In this document: positions 1-8,228 of the stretch, piece by piece
Layout: each line of letters opens with the position of its first letter
How positions within the stretch are numbered: the stretch's first letter is position 1
NCBI GenBank assembly: GCA_045128835.1
Contig: JBGVRX010000026.1
Location: 25,567-89,566 of the forward strand
Length of the DNA: 64,000 bases
Source: CALVUJ01 sp045128835
GTDB lineage: Bacteria > Bacillota_I > Bacilli_A > RFN20 > DUOF01
Direction: 5' to 3'
Program-made: the position numbers and the translations under genes
Notes under the pieces: model-generated
Databases searched by the model: none
What the model was told of the DNA's origin: nothing
Seen by the model: only the letters and a program-made list of their open reading frames with translations

Positions 1-1
1 T

Positions 2-100
2 GGTCAATTAGATGGGGAAGTTGTTTATGAAAGAAGAAAAGCATTAGAGTGGTTGTTTAGTGAAGAAAATGATTGGAATAAAATATCGCTAGATACATAA
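2..100 (+). CDS. C-terminal end of a truncated-by-window protein (DUF4272-like)
   Basis: An open frame enters from the left edge and stops at the TAA at 98-100, leaving 32 residues. The end has an ERRKALEWL helix followed by a DWNKISLDT tail, which resembles from memory the C-terminus of DUF4272 proteins (…ERxxALNWL…WDDVSxDT). The start and most of the protein lie outside the window. The function of that family is unknown, and the assignment rests on a short tail only. Confidence 0.4.
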   Translation, partial: GQLDGEVVYERRKALEWLFSEENDWNKISLDT

Positions 101-147
101 TAAAAAATTAATTTTATGTTAGAATAATAATGAATTGAGGGATGAAT

Positions 148-612
148 ATGAAAAATAAAAAGATTTTATATATTGTTTTAGGATCATTACTTGCTTTGCT
201 TATTGGTTCTAGTATTTATACTACTTTTATTGCTAAAACTAGTGCAGGATTCACTTATTTGTTAATTGGGCAAATGTTTATTGGTATAGCGGGTGCCCTT
301 ACTACTTTGTTTTTAGGATTAAAAGCATTTGAAAACAAGAAGAATCACGAATTATTGTTTATGGCATTTCTAGAAATTTTATTAGTTTTAGGTGTTGTTA
401 CTTTAAACTGGGTATTTGGTTATGGCAAAGTAATAAATCCTGTTGATTATTTTGATTATATGGGATATGCATCAATGGAATTTAATATTATATTGTATGG
501 TATTTTTACTGTTGTTATGGGCTTACTAGCATTAAATGCATTTATAAATGAGAAACTTTCTTTGATGAAAGTAGAAGATAAAAATAAGAATAATGAAGAA
601 AAGGCTATTTAA
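148..612 (+). CDS. Small four-helix membrane protein, unknown function
   Basis: A 154-residue hydrophobic protein with about four predicted transmembrane segments (near residues 6-28, 35-60, 70-90 and 110-130) and a charged Lys/Asn/Glu-rich C-terminal tail. An ATG also exists at 142, but GAGGG at 137-141 touches it directly, whereas it sits 6 nt before the ATG at 148, so 148 is the better start. The stop overlaps an intrinsic terminator, so the gene ends its own transcript ahead of spo0A. I recognise no family. Its position next to spo0A does not establish a link to sporulation. Confidence 0.6.
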   Translation: MKNKKILYIVLGSLLALLIGSSIYTTFIAKTSAGFTYLLIGQMFIGIAGALTTLFLGLKAFENKKNHELLFMAFLEILLVLGVVTLNWVFGYGKVINPVDYFDYMGYASMEFNIILYGIFTVVMGLLALNAFINEKLSLMKVEDKNKNNEEKAI

Positions 613-625
613 GCCTTTTTATTTT
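598..625 (+). terminator. Intrinsic terminator after the membrane protein gene
   Basis: AAGGCT at 601-606 pairs with AGCCTT at 612-617, followed by a T-rich tract. The hairpin overlaps the stop codon of the preceding gene. Confidence 0.75.
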
Positions 626-644
626 ACTTTTATAGTAGGATTCT

Positions 645-713
645 TTGACATTATTTGACAAAAAAATATATAATTTCCTTAGTTTAGTGGATTTACGTGT
701 CTTATTTTGTCGA
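645..713 (+). promoter_or_regulatory. spo0A promoter with possible 0A boxes
   Basis: TTGACA at 645-650 and TATAAT at 669-674 are separated by 18 bp, a good vegetative sigma-A type promoter. TTGACAAAA at 655-663 (reverse complement TTTTGTCAA) and TTTTGTCGA at 705-713 resemble the Spo0A binding box (TTTGTCRAA core), one inside the spacer and one just downstream. This would fit autoregulation of spo0A, as known in Bacillus; the binding is inferred. Confidence 0.5.
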
Positions 714-825
714 TTATATAATTAATTGAACTTTTTTATTATATTTTGGTTTGTTATTATTGGTATTACTTTGTTATAAACCATATAATTTTTTAGTATT
801 CATAATAAAAAAGGAGCGAAAACAA

Positions 826-1659
826 ATGAAAGAAATTAGTCTTCTAGTAGCAGAGCCAAATCTAGCTCTTCAAGAAGAACTTAAACAAAAATTGAAGTAT
901 GAAAACGAAATAGATTTAATAGATATTGTAGGGGATGGAAAGTTGTGCTTAGAGCAAATTGCAATCCATAATAATATTGATGTATTAGTGTTAGATTCAG
1001 TATTACCTACATTAGATGGATTTGAAGTAATAAGAAATATAAAAAGAAATTATAGAGGATCTGTAAGGAAAATAATAGTAACTGCAGGGTTAATAAATGA
1101 CTGTTTGTTAAATTTTTTAAATGAATATGGTGTTGAACTATTAGTTATGAAACCATATGATATTAATTCTTTAATAGCTAAAATTAAAACATTAACAATA
1201 AATGAAAATAGAAGTAAATATTCATTGATTATCAATAATAATCAGTCTAATGAGAATAAAGAGAACATGGATAAAAATAAACTAATAAATGATATTACTC
1301 ATATTTTACATGAAGTAGGAATTCCTGCACATATAAAGGGATATAACTACTTAAGAACAGGAATAGAAGAAATGTATTATTCAACTGATATGCAAGGAAA
1401 GATTACTAAAGAATTATATCCTTTTATTGCAAGAAAATATTCTACGACATCATCAAGAGTAGAAAGAGCAATTAGACATGCGATTGAGGTGGCTTGGAAT
1501 AGAGGAAATGTAGATTCAATTGATGATATATTTGGATATACAATAAATGCATATAAAGCTAAACCTACTAATTCAGAATTTATATCTATGATAGCGGATA
1601 GATTAAAACTTGAACATAAATCGCAACAAGTAGAAAATTACTTTGTTAGAGCAATGTAG
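826..1659 (+). CDS. spo0A: Sporulation master response regulator Spo0A
   Basis: Spo0A is the phosphorelay output regulator that starts sporulation. The N-terminal receiver domain (about residues 1-120) keeps the phospho-acceptor Asp in LVLDSVLPTLDG and the Lys in MKPYD. The C-terminal DNA-binding domain shows the Spo0A signatures HIKGYNYLRTGIEEMYYS, SRVERAIRHAIEVAW and KPTNSEFI. The start is the ATG at 826 with AAGGAG at 811-816; an open frame continues upstream to 751 but has no ribosome site. Length (277 aa) is normal. Odd point: the acidic pocket reads AEPN where Bacillus Spo0A has ADDN, so one of the two metal-binding acids is a proline. The gene stands alone, apart from its usual partner spoIVB, which is at 21-22 kb. 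Confidence 0.95.
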   Translation: MKEISLLVAEPNLALQEELKQKLKYENEIDLIDIVGDGKLCLEQIAIHNNIDVLVLDSVLPTLDGFEVIRNIKRNYRGSVRKIIVTAGLINDCLLNFLNEYGVELLVMKPYDINSLIAKIKTLTINENRSKYSLIINNNQSNENKENMDKNKLINDITHILHEVGIPAHIKGYNYLRTGIEEMYYSTDMQGKITKELYPFIARKYSTTSSRVERAIRHAIEVAWNRGNVDSIDDIFGYTINAYKAKPTNSEFISMIADRLKLEHKSQQVENYFVRAM

Positions 1660-1690
1660 TGTATACATCTGTATGCACTTTTTTATTTTT
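1659..1690 (+). terminator. Intrinsic terminator of spo0A
   Basis: GTG-ATAC pairs with GTAT-CAC around 1659-1678, followed by a run of T residues. It starts at the last base of the stop codon. Confidence 0.7.
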
Positions 1691-1813
1691 TATCAAATTA
1701 CATTATTTCTTTTAACGCATAAGATTAAAGAATAAATGGAAAATGATGTTTTTTGTTTTTATTTGATAAAAAATAGGGTATGTTTGTTATAATATTATTA
1801 GGAGATGATTCTA

Positions 1814-2989
1814 ATGGCAAAAGTTATTATTCATATCGATTTGAATGCTTTTTTTGCTAGTGTAGAAGAAATCAAGAATCCTAGTTTAATTGGTAAAGCT
1901 CATGCGGTAGGAGGAAGTATTAAAAGAGGTGTACTTTCTACTTGTTCATATGAAGCTAGAAAAAAAGGTATACATAGTGCGATGCCAGTAGCGCAAGCAA
2001 TGCGTGTATGCCCTGAATTAATAATTAATCCATTAGATTTTAATTCATATCACGAGTATTCAGAGAAATTCTTTTCTATTATTAGACAATGGTGTGGTAA
2101 CAAGTTAGAAGTTGCTAGTATTGATGAATGCTACGTTGATTTTAGTGAATACGAGAATTATTGTGATGAGCCAATAAAGTACTTAAAAGAGATGCAAAAA
2201 TATATAAAAGAAACGTTAAAGTTAGGGTGCTCAATTGGTGTTGCTCCTAATAAGTTTTTGGCTAAAATGGCAAGTGATATGCAAAAGCCAATGGGATTTA
2301 CTGTTTTAAGAAAAAGAGATATTGAGAAAATGCTTTGGCCTTTAGATATTGGAGATATGTTTGGGGTAGGTAAAAAAACAGCTCCTAGATTAATAGAAAT
2401 AGGTATAAAAACAATTGGAGATTTAGCTAAAAGCGAAAATAATTATGTGGTAAAAAATTTATTAGGAAAAGGATTTTATACTTATATCAATTGGGCAAAT
2501 GGTATAGATAATAGTGAAGTTATAGATTATGAAGTAGATGCTAAAAGTATAGGGAATTCTACTACTTATGATCATGATTTGATTGAAGAAAATGAAATTA
2601 AGTTTGAACTGAAAGAATTGGCTAAGACAGTTTCTAGGAGAACTTGTATTGCTAATTCATTAGCTTTTGGTATATCAATCACCATAAAGTTTAGTGATTT
2701 TACGCATATAAATAGGTCTATTAAACTTGATGAACCTATCTGTAATGATGATGAAATATATTTGAAAGCATTAAGGTTGTTCGAGAATAATTATTACTAT
2801 GATAAGCCTATAAGATTGTTAGGGATTACTGTCTATGATTTAAAAGATAAAAGTGAAGTTATTAAGCAATTGAATATATTTGATATAGAGATCAATAAGA
2901 CTACAACAAATGACATTATTAATAGATTAAATGAATTAATGGGAGATAATGTTTTTAAGAAGGCTAGTGAGGTGAAAAAAGATGATTAA
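1814..2989 (+). CDS. dinB: DNA polymerase IV (Y family)
   Basis: Error-prone translesion DNA polymerase. The palm motifs are clear: HIDLNAFFASVEE near residue 8 and SIDECYVDFS near 104-105 supply the metal-binding Asp and Glu. A steric-gate region follows, with a helix-hairpin-helix stretch (GVGKKTAPRL) and a little-finger domain. QLNIFD near residue 355 looks like a sliding-clamp binding motif. The ATG at 1814 is preferred over 1805 because GGAG at 1801-1804 abuts the latter. At 391 aa the length is normal. The gene overlaps the downstream recombinase by 8 bp, so the two are probably translated together. No LexA-type box was recognised upstream. Confidence 0.95.
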   Translation: MAKVIIHIDLNAFFASVEEIKNPSLIGKAHAVGGSIKRGVLSTCSYEARKKGIHSAMPVAQAMRVCPELIINPLDFNSYHEYSEKFFSIIRQWCGNKLEVASIDECYVDFSEYENYCDEPIKYLKEMQKYIKETLKLGCSIGVAPNKFLAKMASDMQKPMGFTVLRKRDIEKMLWPLDIGDMFGVGKKTAPRLIEIGIKTIGDLAKSENNYVVKNLLGKGFYTYINWANGIDNSEVIDYEVDAKSIGNSTTYDHDLIEENEIKFELKELAKTVSRRTCIANSLAFGISITIKFSDFTHINRSIKLDEPICNDDEIYLKALRLFENNYYYDKPIRLLGITVYDLKDKSEVIKQLNIFDIEINKTTTNDIINRLNELMGDNVFKKASEVKKDD

Positions 2990-3830
2990 GTATTTAGAAC
3001 TTTACAAGCAATATTTAGTAGTAGAAAAGGGCTTAGCCATGAATTCTGTTAACTCATATATTAATGATATTCTTGATTATTTTAAGTTTAATGAAAAAGG
3101 GGATAGCGAAGGGTATTTTAAATATTTAAAAGAGAGGAATATAAAGACTTCTTCAATGGCTAGGAAGATTACCTCTGTTAAAGGATATTATTCTTTTTTG
3201 TATAGGAATAAATATATAAAAGAAAATACTTTTGTTTCAATTGATTTGCCTAAAAAAGAAAAGAAGTTACCTAACTATTTAACATATGGAGAGATTGAAA
3301 GAGTAATAAATGGAATAAAAAAAGATGAGTATTTAGAGAGGGCTTTATTTGAAACGTTATATGCCTGTGGTTTTAGGGTTAGTGAATTAATTAATATTAG
3401 GCTTAAAGATGTTCATTTTGAAGAAAAAATGATAGAATGTATTGGTAAGGGTAACAAGCAAAGATATGTGCCTGTTAATGATATTGCTTTGGCTTGTATT
3501 TATTCTTATATTAAAGAAGTTCGTAGTAATCTAAAGTATAAAGAAAAAGAAAATTTATTATTTTTAGGTTATAAAGGAAAGAAGTTAACTAGGCAGTATA
3601 TTTATTTACTTGTTAAGGAGTTATGTTCTAGAGCTAATATTAAAAAGACTGTGTCACCGCATGTTATTAGGCATAGTTTTGCTACTCATCTTATAGAGAA
3701 TAACGCAAATCTTAGGGCAGTTCAAACAATGTTAGGACACCAAAATATAACTACGACAGAAATATATACGCATGTTAATGCAAGTAAGATTATTGAAGAT
3801 TATGATAAATATTTTGAAGGGAATGGATAA
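2982..3830 (+). CDS. xerD: Tyrosine recombinase of the XerC/XerD type
   Basis: Site-specific recombinase of 282 aa, the normal Xer size. It has an N-terminal SAM-like core-binding domain (1-90) and a catalytic domain with the full active site: R132 (CGFRVSEL), K156 (GKGNK), H227 and R230 (PHVIRHSFATH), H253 (LGHQNI) and nucleophile Y262 (TTEIYTH). Known Xer pairs resolve chromosome dimers at dif. A dif-like site lies only 2.9 kb downstream at 6694-6721, where gene orientation flips, which fits this role. Whether it is XerC or XerD cannot be settled here; the second subunit is not in the window. Co-transcription with dinB and deoB is likely. Confidence 0.85.
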   Translation: MIKYLELYKQYLVVEKGLAMNSVNSYINDILDYFKFNEKGDSEGYFKYLKERNIKTSSMARKITSVKGYYSFLYRNKYIKENTFVSIDLPKKEKKLPNYLTYGEIERVINGIKKDEYLERALFETLYACGFRVSELINIRLKDVHFEEKMIECIGKGNKQRYVPVNDIALACIYSYIKEVRSNLKYKEKENLLFLGYKGKKLTRQYIYLLVKELCSRANIKKTVSPHVIRHSFATHLIENNANLRAVQTMLGHQNITTTEIYTHVNASKIIEDYDKYFEGNG

Positions 3831-3831
3831 T

Positions 3832-5025
3832 ATGTTTAAAAGAGTATTTGTAATTGTTTTTGATTCTTTGGGTATAGGTAACGCTAAAGATGCAGATAAA
3901 TTTAATGATGTAGGTAGTGACACTTTAAAAAGTGTTTTAGATAGTGGTAATGCTAGTGAACTTTCTACATTAAGCGAATTAGGTTTTTTAAATTTATGTA
4001 GTGATAAAAAGTATCATGCTAAAGATTATAAAGGAATTATTTGTAAACTTAATGAAGCAAGTGCTGGTAAAGATACTTTAACAGGTCACTATGAAATGAT
4101 GGGATTATTAGTAACTAAACCATCAGTAACTTTTACAGATACGGGTTTCCCTCCTGAATTGATTGCTGAATTAGAGGCAAAGTGGGGAAGAAAGATTATT
4201 GGTAATAAGAGTGCTAGTGGTACTGAAATTATCAAAGAATTAGGTGAAAGACAAATGGAAACAGGAGAAGCAATCGTTTATACTTCTGCAGATTCTGTTT
4301 TACAAATAGCTGCGAATGAAGCAATTATTCCTTTAGAGGAACTATATCGAATGTGTGAGATAGCTAGGGAAGTAACTTTAAAGGATGAATGGAAAGTAGA
4401 TAGAATTATTGCAAGACCATTTGTTGGAACTAATAAAGATAACTTTAGTAGAACTGCTAATAGACACGATTATGCAACTAGTCCTTTTGCTCCTACTTAT
4501 ATGGATGAATTAAAGGATAATGGTTATGATGTAGTGGCTATCGGTAAGATTAATGATATCTTTAATGGCCAAGGTATTAGTGAGTTTAGTAAAACTAAGT
4601 CTAATTTAGATGGTTTAAATCAAACTATTGAGATTGTAAAGAATAAAGATTTTGAAGGTTTATGTTTCGTTAACTTGGTAGAGTTCGATAGTGAGTATGG
4701 ACATAGAAGAAATCCTATTGGATACTATAATTGCTTAAAGGAAGCTAATGATAAAGTTGAAGAAATGTTACCTTATTTAAGAGAAGATGATTTAGTAATG
4801 ATTACGGCAGATCATGGTAATGATCCTAAGTTTAGAGGTACAGATCATACTAGAGAAATGGTTCCATTAGTTATTTATAGTAAGAAACTAAAAAAAGGAA
4901 TTGAATTAAGTGAGAAAAAGACGTATGCTTGTATAGGTGCAACTGTTATGGATAATTTTAATGTTCCTAAGAAAGATTATCATATCGGTGAATCAATGTT
5001 AGATGAAATTAAGGAGGCTTTATAA
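3832..5025 (+). CDS. deoB: Phosphopentomutase
   Basis: Interconverts ribose-1-phosphate or deoxyribose-1-phosphate and the 5-phosphates in nucleoside salvage. It belongs to the alkaline-phosphatase superfamily: the metal-binding start VFDSLGIGNAKDA, the active-site loop AGKDTLTGHYE with the phospho-acceptor Thr, and the late metal site ITADHGNDP...GTDHTRE are all present. The start is the ATG at 3832 with GAAGGG upstream, right after the recombinase stop; an open frame reaching back to 3772 overlaps that gene and is not used. At 397 aa the length is normal. Its last base overlaps the metG start codon, so the two are translationally coupled. Confidence 0.95.
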   Translation: MFKRVFVIVFDSLGIGNAKDADKFNDVGSDTLKSVLDSGNASELSTLSELGFLNLCSDKKYHAKDYKGIICKLNEASAGKDTLTGHYEMMGLLVTKPSVTFTDTGFPPELIAELEAKWGRKIIGNKSASGTEIIKELGERQMETGEAIVYTSADSVLQIAANEAIIPLEELYRMCEIAREVTLKDEWKVDRIIARPFVGTNKDNFSRTANRHDYATSPFAPTYMDELKDNGYDVVAIGKINDIFNGQGISEFSKTKSNLDGLNQTIEIVKNKDFEGLCFVNLVEFDSEYGHRRNPIGYYNCLKEANDKVEEMLPYLREDDLVMITADHGNDPKFRGTDHTREMVPLVIYSKKLKKGIELSEKKTYACIGATVMDNFNVPKKDYHIGESMLDEIKEAL

Positions 5026-6620
5026 TGAATAAAAAAAGAAATGTTTGGATTGGAGGAGCTTGGCCTTATGCAAATAGCACATTACATATAGGTCATTTAG
5101 CTGGTCTTTTACCTGGTGATGCTTTAGCTAGATATCACAGATTAAAAGGGGATAATGTAATGTATGTTTCTGGTAGTGATTGTCATGGAACTCCTATTAC
5201 TTTAAGAGCTAAAAAAGAAAACGTTACGCCAGAGTCAATTAGTAATAAATTCCATGAAGGTTTTGTAGAAACTTTCAATTTGTTAAATTTCTCATATAAT
5301 TTATATACTAGAACATCTACTGATTTTCATAAAAATGAAGTAAAAGAGTTATTGCAAAAAGTATATAACAATGGTTATATTTATGAAAAAGAAGATGATG
5401 CTTTATATTGTGAGATTTGCGGTAAGTTTGTAGAAGATAGAGAGATTACTTATACTTGTAAAAAGTGTGGTAAGACTGCTAAAGGTGAAGCATGTGACTG
5501 TGGTGAAGTGCCTAGTTTTGAAGATTTAAAAGAAGGTAACTGTGCTGTATGTGGTCACAAATTAACAGTAAAGAAAGATAAGAACTTATATTTTAAATTA
5601 AGTGCTTTCCAAGATAGAATTGAAAAATATTTAGCAGAAAATGAAAACCATTGGAGAATTAATGCTGTTAATGAAACTAAGAAATACTTAAAAATGGGAT
5701 TAATTGATAGAGCTATCACTAGAAACCTTGATTGGGGAGTAGAAGTGCCATTTGATGGATATAGTCATAAAAGAATCTATGTATGGTTTGAAGCAGTACT
5801 TGGTTATGTAAGTGCATGTAAAAGATATTGCTTAGAAAACAATTTAAACTTTAATGATTATTTAAAAGAAGGAAGCTGTGATTTAGCGTACATGGTGCAT
5901 GGTAAAGATAATATCAACTTCCACACAATTATTTTCCCAGCATTATTATTAGCAATTGATGAAAACTATAAATTACCTACAGATATCGTTTCTAGTGAAT
6001 ATTTAACTTTAAACGGTGATAAAATCTCTAAATCTACTGGTAACTATGAAGAGACTGCAGATATCGTAGAGAAGGGAAGTAGTGATACATTACGTTTCTT
6101 CTTATTAGGATATGGTCCTGAAAAGAAAGATAGTGATTTTAGTATGAAATTATACGCTACTATCCATAATAACGAAATTGTAAACAAATTAGGTAATTTC
6201 GTTAATAGAACTCTTAAATTCAAAGGTTTAGAAGAAATTAAACAAGATACTATGGACGAAGATGTTAAAAATACTATTATTAGTTACTATGAAACTATTG
6301 GTGCTAAGATTGAAGAGTATGAATTTAAAGAAGCTAGTCATTTAGTTTTAAATTTACTTGAATATGCTAATAAGTACTATGATGACAATAAACCTTGGGT
6401 ATTAGCTAAAGAAAACAGAGAAGAATTTAATAGAGTAATGTATACATGTGCTACTATTATTGCTAACTTAGCAAATATCTTAAATCCATTCATGCCGGCT
6501 TCAAGCTTAAAAATTAAAAATATTCTTGAATTAGGTGATCTTACATGGAATTACACTCAAATCGAAAAAGATTTAAAATTAAAAGAAATAGAACCATTAT
6601 TTGTAAGAATTACTTTATAA
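5025..6620 (+). CDS. metG: Methionyl-tRNA synthetase
   Basis: Class I aminoacyl-tRNA synthetase that charges tRNA-Met. It shows the HIGH motif (TLHIGHLAG), an inserted zinc-binding region with four CxxC-type pairs (CEIC, CKKC, CDC and CAVC, residues about 127-185) and the KMSKS loop as KISKS. AAGGAGG at 5011-5017 gives a strong ribosome site, and the ATG overlaps the deoB stop. At 531 aa it ends after the anticodon-binding helices and lacks the C-terminal EMAP/Trbp111-like dimerisation domain seen in some homologues. It closes the + strand run before the terminus. Confidence 0.95.
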   Translation: MNKKRNVWIGGAWPYANSTLHIGHLAGLLPGDALARYHRLKGDNVMYVSGSDCHGTPITLRAKKENVTPESISNKFHEGFVETFNLLNFSYNLYTRTSTDFHKNEVKELLQKVYNNGYIYEKEDDALYCEICGKFVEDREITYTCKKCGKTAKGEACDCGEVPSFEDLKEGNCAVCGHKLTVKKDKNLYFKLSAFQDRIEKYLAENENHWRINAVNETKKYLKMGLIDRAITRNLDWGVEVPFDGYSHKRIYVWFEAVLGYVSACKRYCLENNLNFNDYLKEGSCDLAYMVHGKDNINFHTIIFPALLLAIDENYKLPTDIVSSEYLTLNGDKISKSTGNYEETADIVEKGSSDTLRFFLLGYGPEKKDSDFSMKLYATIHNNEIVNKLGNFVNRTLKFKGLEEIKQDTMDEDVKNTIISYYETIGAKIEEYEFKEASHLVLNLLEYANKYYDDNKPWVLAKENREEFNRVMYTCATIIANLANILNPFMPASSLKIKNILELGDLTWNYTQIEKDLKLKEIEPLFVRITL

Positions 6621-6642
6621 TTCAAATTAGTAATGTATAATT

Positions 6643-6675
6643 AAGGAGCAAGTTTATCATTTGTTCCTTTTTTTA
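6643..6675 (+). terminator. Intrinsic terminator of metG
   Basis: AAGGAGCAA pairs with TTTGTTCCTT, followed by seven T residues. It ends the + strand operon a few bases before the dif-like site. Confidence 0.8.
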
Positions 6676-6693
6676 TTAATAAATAATCTCAAA

Positions 6694-6721
6694 ATATTAC
6701 ATAATATATATTATGCGAAGT
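6694..6721 (+). other. dif-like XerCD recombination site at the orientation switch
   Basis: A 28-bp site with the dif layout of 11 bp + 6 bp + 11 bp: left arm ATATTACATAA, centre TATATA, right arm TTATGCGAAGT. Compared by eye with the Bacillus subtilis dif as I remember it, about 19 of 28 positions match, including the whole centre and 8 of 11 in the XerD arm. Genes to the left are on + and nearly all genes to the right are on -, as expected where replication forks meet. A tyrosine recombinase gene of the Xer type is 2.9 kb away. Confidence 0.6.
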
Positions 6722-6760
6722 TAATTAAATGCGCCAACATTATGTATTGGAGGTACTGTA

Positions 6761-7078
6761 ATGAAAGTAATTCCCTATTCACCTGTTAAATGCTTCTATA
6801 GAAAGTTTGTTAAATTAGTAGATAATCAATTAGTGGCTAGCAGGCGAATTAATCTTGGCTTTGTTGAGGTTGTTTATTGGAATGGCTTTTATGAGGTGTT
6901 TTTAAGATACGAAAAAAAGAGATATGGTTATTTTTTAAAAACTTATTCTAAATTAAATCAAGCTATTAATTTTTTAGAAAATATAGAAATCGTTGATATA
7001 AAAAAATTATTACCTAGTGAAATAACTGATAACACACCGCAAAAAACGTCTAAATTTCCTTTTTGGTGGAAACAATAG
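6761..7078 (+). CDS. 105-aa protein of unknown function inside the Xer element
   Basis: A short basic protein with many Tyr, Lys and Phe residues and no membrane segment or recognised motif; it ends FPFWWKQ. GGAGG at 6750-6754 precedes the ATG with normal spacing, and a terminator follows at 7195-7234, so it looks like a real single-gene transcript. It is the only + strand coding gene in the element. It could be a copy-control, mobilisation or accessory protein; nothing in the sequence decides this. Confidence 0.55.
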   Translation: MKVIPYSPVKCFYRKFVKLVDNQLVASRRINLGFVEVVYWNGFYEVFLRYEKKRYGYFLKTYSKLNQAINFLENIEIVDIKKLLPSEITDNTPQKTSKFPFWWKQ

Positions 7079-7097
7079 CGATTCCCTTTTAAAATTC

Positions 7098-7116
7098 GAA
7101 ATTTAAAGAATTTGGG
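7098..7116 (+). repeat. 19-bp direct repeat, copy 1
   Basis: GAAATTTAAAGAATTTGGG occurs here and again at 9218-9236. The two copies are 2120 bp apart and lie just after the left and right Xer half-sites respectively. They may mark a duplicated end of the element. Confidence 0.7.
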
Positions 7117-7194
7117 CCATTTTATTGCCATTTGCTGCTTGTTTTGATATTTTTATTTTGTCATTTTATACCTTAAATGATGGATTTTATTTTT

Positions 7195-7234
7195 AAGAGT
7201 AATGTTTTTTTGAAATTTTTCATTACTCTTTTTT
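7195..7234 (+). terminator. Intrinsic terminator of the 105-aa gene
   Basis: AAGAGTAATG at 7195-7204 pairs with CATTACTCTT at 7221-7230, followed by T residues. Confidence 0.75.
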
Positions 7235-7235
7235 G

Positions 7236-7263
7236 TTGATTTTTATTTTATTGCTTGTATAAT
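7236..7263 (+). promoter_or_regulatory. Promoter of the structured RNA
   Basis: TTGATT at 7236-7241 and TATAAT at 7258-7263 are 16 bp apart. Transcription would start near 7270, just at the beginning of the structured stretch. Confidence 0.55.
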
Positions 7264-7269
7264 TGTTTG

Positions 7270-7543
7270 TGAAATTGATGCTAACTTTACATGTTTAAAG
7301 CACTAGGAATTTATTCCCTTGAAACGAAAGGTTCGAACATCGGTTTCAAAAAAATAGATCGTGGTGGCTAATGACTACCGCTTGAAGACTATTTTTGTTT
7401 AGTTAGTGAGCGACCTTATAGGTATAAAGCTTTGCTTTCCACTAACTTATAAAAGAGTGATTGGCTCGGTATTGGCCTTGTGTCTTTGTCCTCGTAGCCT
7501 CCAAGGAATGAAGCATTAATTTGCTCTTGGCACTCTTTTTTTT
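7270..7543 (+). ncRNA. Structured non-coding RNA of about 275 nt, family not recognised
   Basis: No gene is encoded here, yet the sequence is less AT-rich than its surroundings and shows four successive stems readable by eye: TTGAAAC with GTTTCAA (about 7319-7348), AAAATAG with CTATTTT (about 7350-7397) enclosing GTGGT with ACTAC, TTAGTTAGTG with CACTAACT (about 7399-7448), and a last long stem AAGAGTG (7453-7459) with CACTCTT (7531-7537) that ends in eight T residues and acts as terminator. A CCAAG/CTTGG helix stacks inside the last stem. It has its own promoter. It is not tmRNA, 6S, SRP or RNase P RNA as far as I can tell. It lies between the 105-aa gene and the convergent Rep-like gene. 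Confidence 0.65.
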
Positions 7544-7546
7544 ATT

Positions 7547-7570
7547 AAAAAAGTAGGGTTGCTCCCTACT
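7547..7570 (-). terminator. Intrinsic terminator of the Rep-like gene
   Basis: On the - strand GTAGGG pairs with CCCTAC across an AGCAA loop, followed by six T residues. It overlaps the gene end. Confidence 0.75.
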
Positions 7571-8228
7571 CTGTAAAATCATAATATAATTGTGTGGTTA
7601 ATCTTGGTAAATAGTCTTTTATTCCTTTTTCAATATAATTTAATTTGTTTTCAATTAATGTGTTTTTTGACTTTCCTAGTATGTAAGAAACACATTTTTT
7701 TAATTCCTTATCACCTATTTTATCAGTATATTTTTCAAACAATTCATTATATTCATTTAAATTTAATTCATATGCACTTATAAAATTAATATCTATTAAA
7801 TATTGGGTTATATCATTATTTATCAATTTATCAATATATCTATTTATCGATTTATCTTTTGTAATATTCTTTGTAATATTATTGGGTTGCGTTTTTGCTA
7901 CCCTTAAAGTTGTATTTTTGCAACCAGGGGTTTCATTTTTGCAACCACTATTATCGATTATACTTAAGCATCTTTGATATTCTGTATGATCTGTTTTTAT
8001 TTTTTTGATAAACCCATTTTTTATTAGACTATTTATCCACCTAATTATTGTTGTTTTATTTACTTGGTATAATTCTTCAAAATAATTATTTTTAGCCCAA
8101 CAATAGCCTTTTTCGTTGCTTAAAGCAGTTATTTCTCCATAAAGTAATTTTGCTCCCATAGGTAAATTTTTACAATATCTAACATTTGCAGGAATTACGG
8201 CATAGTAATTTAATTTATTTCTTTCCAT
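7566..8228 (-). CDS. Helix-turn-helix replication-initiator-like protein
   Basis: A 220-aa protein. Its first 85 residues look like the HTH_36/DnaD-style winged helix common in phage and plasmid replication proteins (YYAVIPANVRY...GAKLLYGEITALS...TTIIRWINSLIKNGFIKKI). A polar linker with CKN/NIT repeats and a helical C-terminal half follow. By position it is the best candidate for the Rep protein of the Xer element. The start overlaps the small upstream gene by 19 bp and has no good ribosome site of its own, suggesting translational coupling. An alternative is a DnaD-like loader rather than an initiator. No nicking-type Rep motifs (HUH) were seen. Confidence 0.6.
   Translation of the reverse strand: MERNKLNYYAVIPANVRYCKNLPMGAKLLYGEITALSNEKGYCWAKNNYFEELYQVNKTTIIRWINSLIKNGFIKKIKTDHTEYQRCLSIIDNSGCKNETPGCKNTTLRVAKTQPNNITKNITKDKSINRYIDKLINNDITQYLIDINFISAYELNLNEYNELFEKYTDKIGDKELKKCVSYILGKSKNTLIENKLNYIEKGIKDYLPRLTTQLYYDFTE

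Noticed and set aside
1050..1235. Open frame on - inside spo0A
   Set aside because: It is antisense to the conserved receiver domain with no start signal.
6710..6723. Similarity of ATTATGCGAAGTTA to a loxP arm
   Set aside because: Only one arm is similar, no inverted partner arm exists at loxP spacing and no Cre gene is seen; a dif-type reading explains the site better.
7270..7543. T-box, tmRNA or 6S RNA identity for the structured RNA
   Set aside because: No T-box sequence, no tRNA-like end with CCA and no 6S-like long closed stem with central bubble was found.
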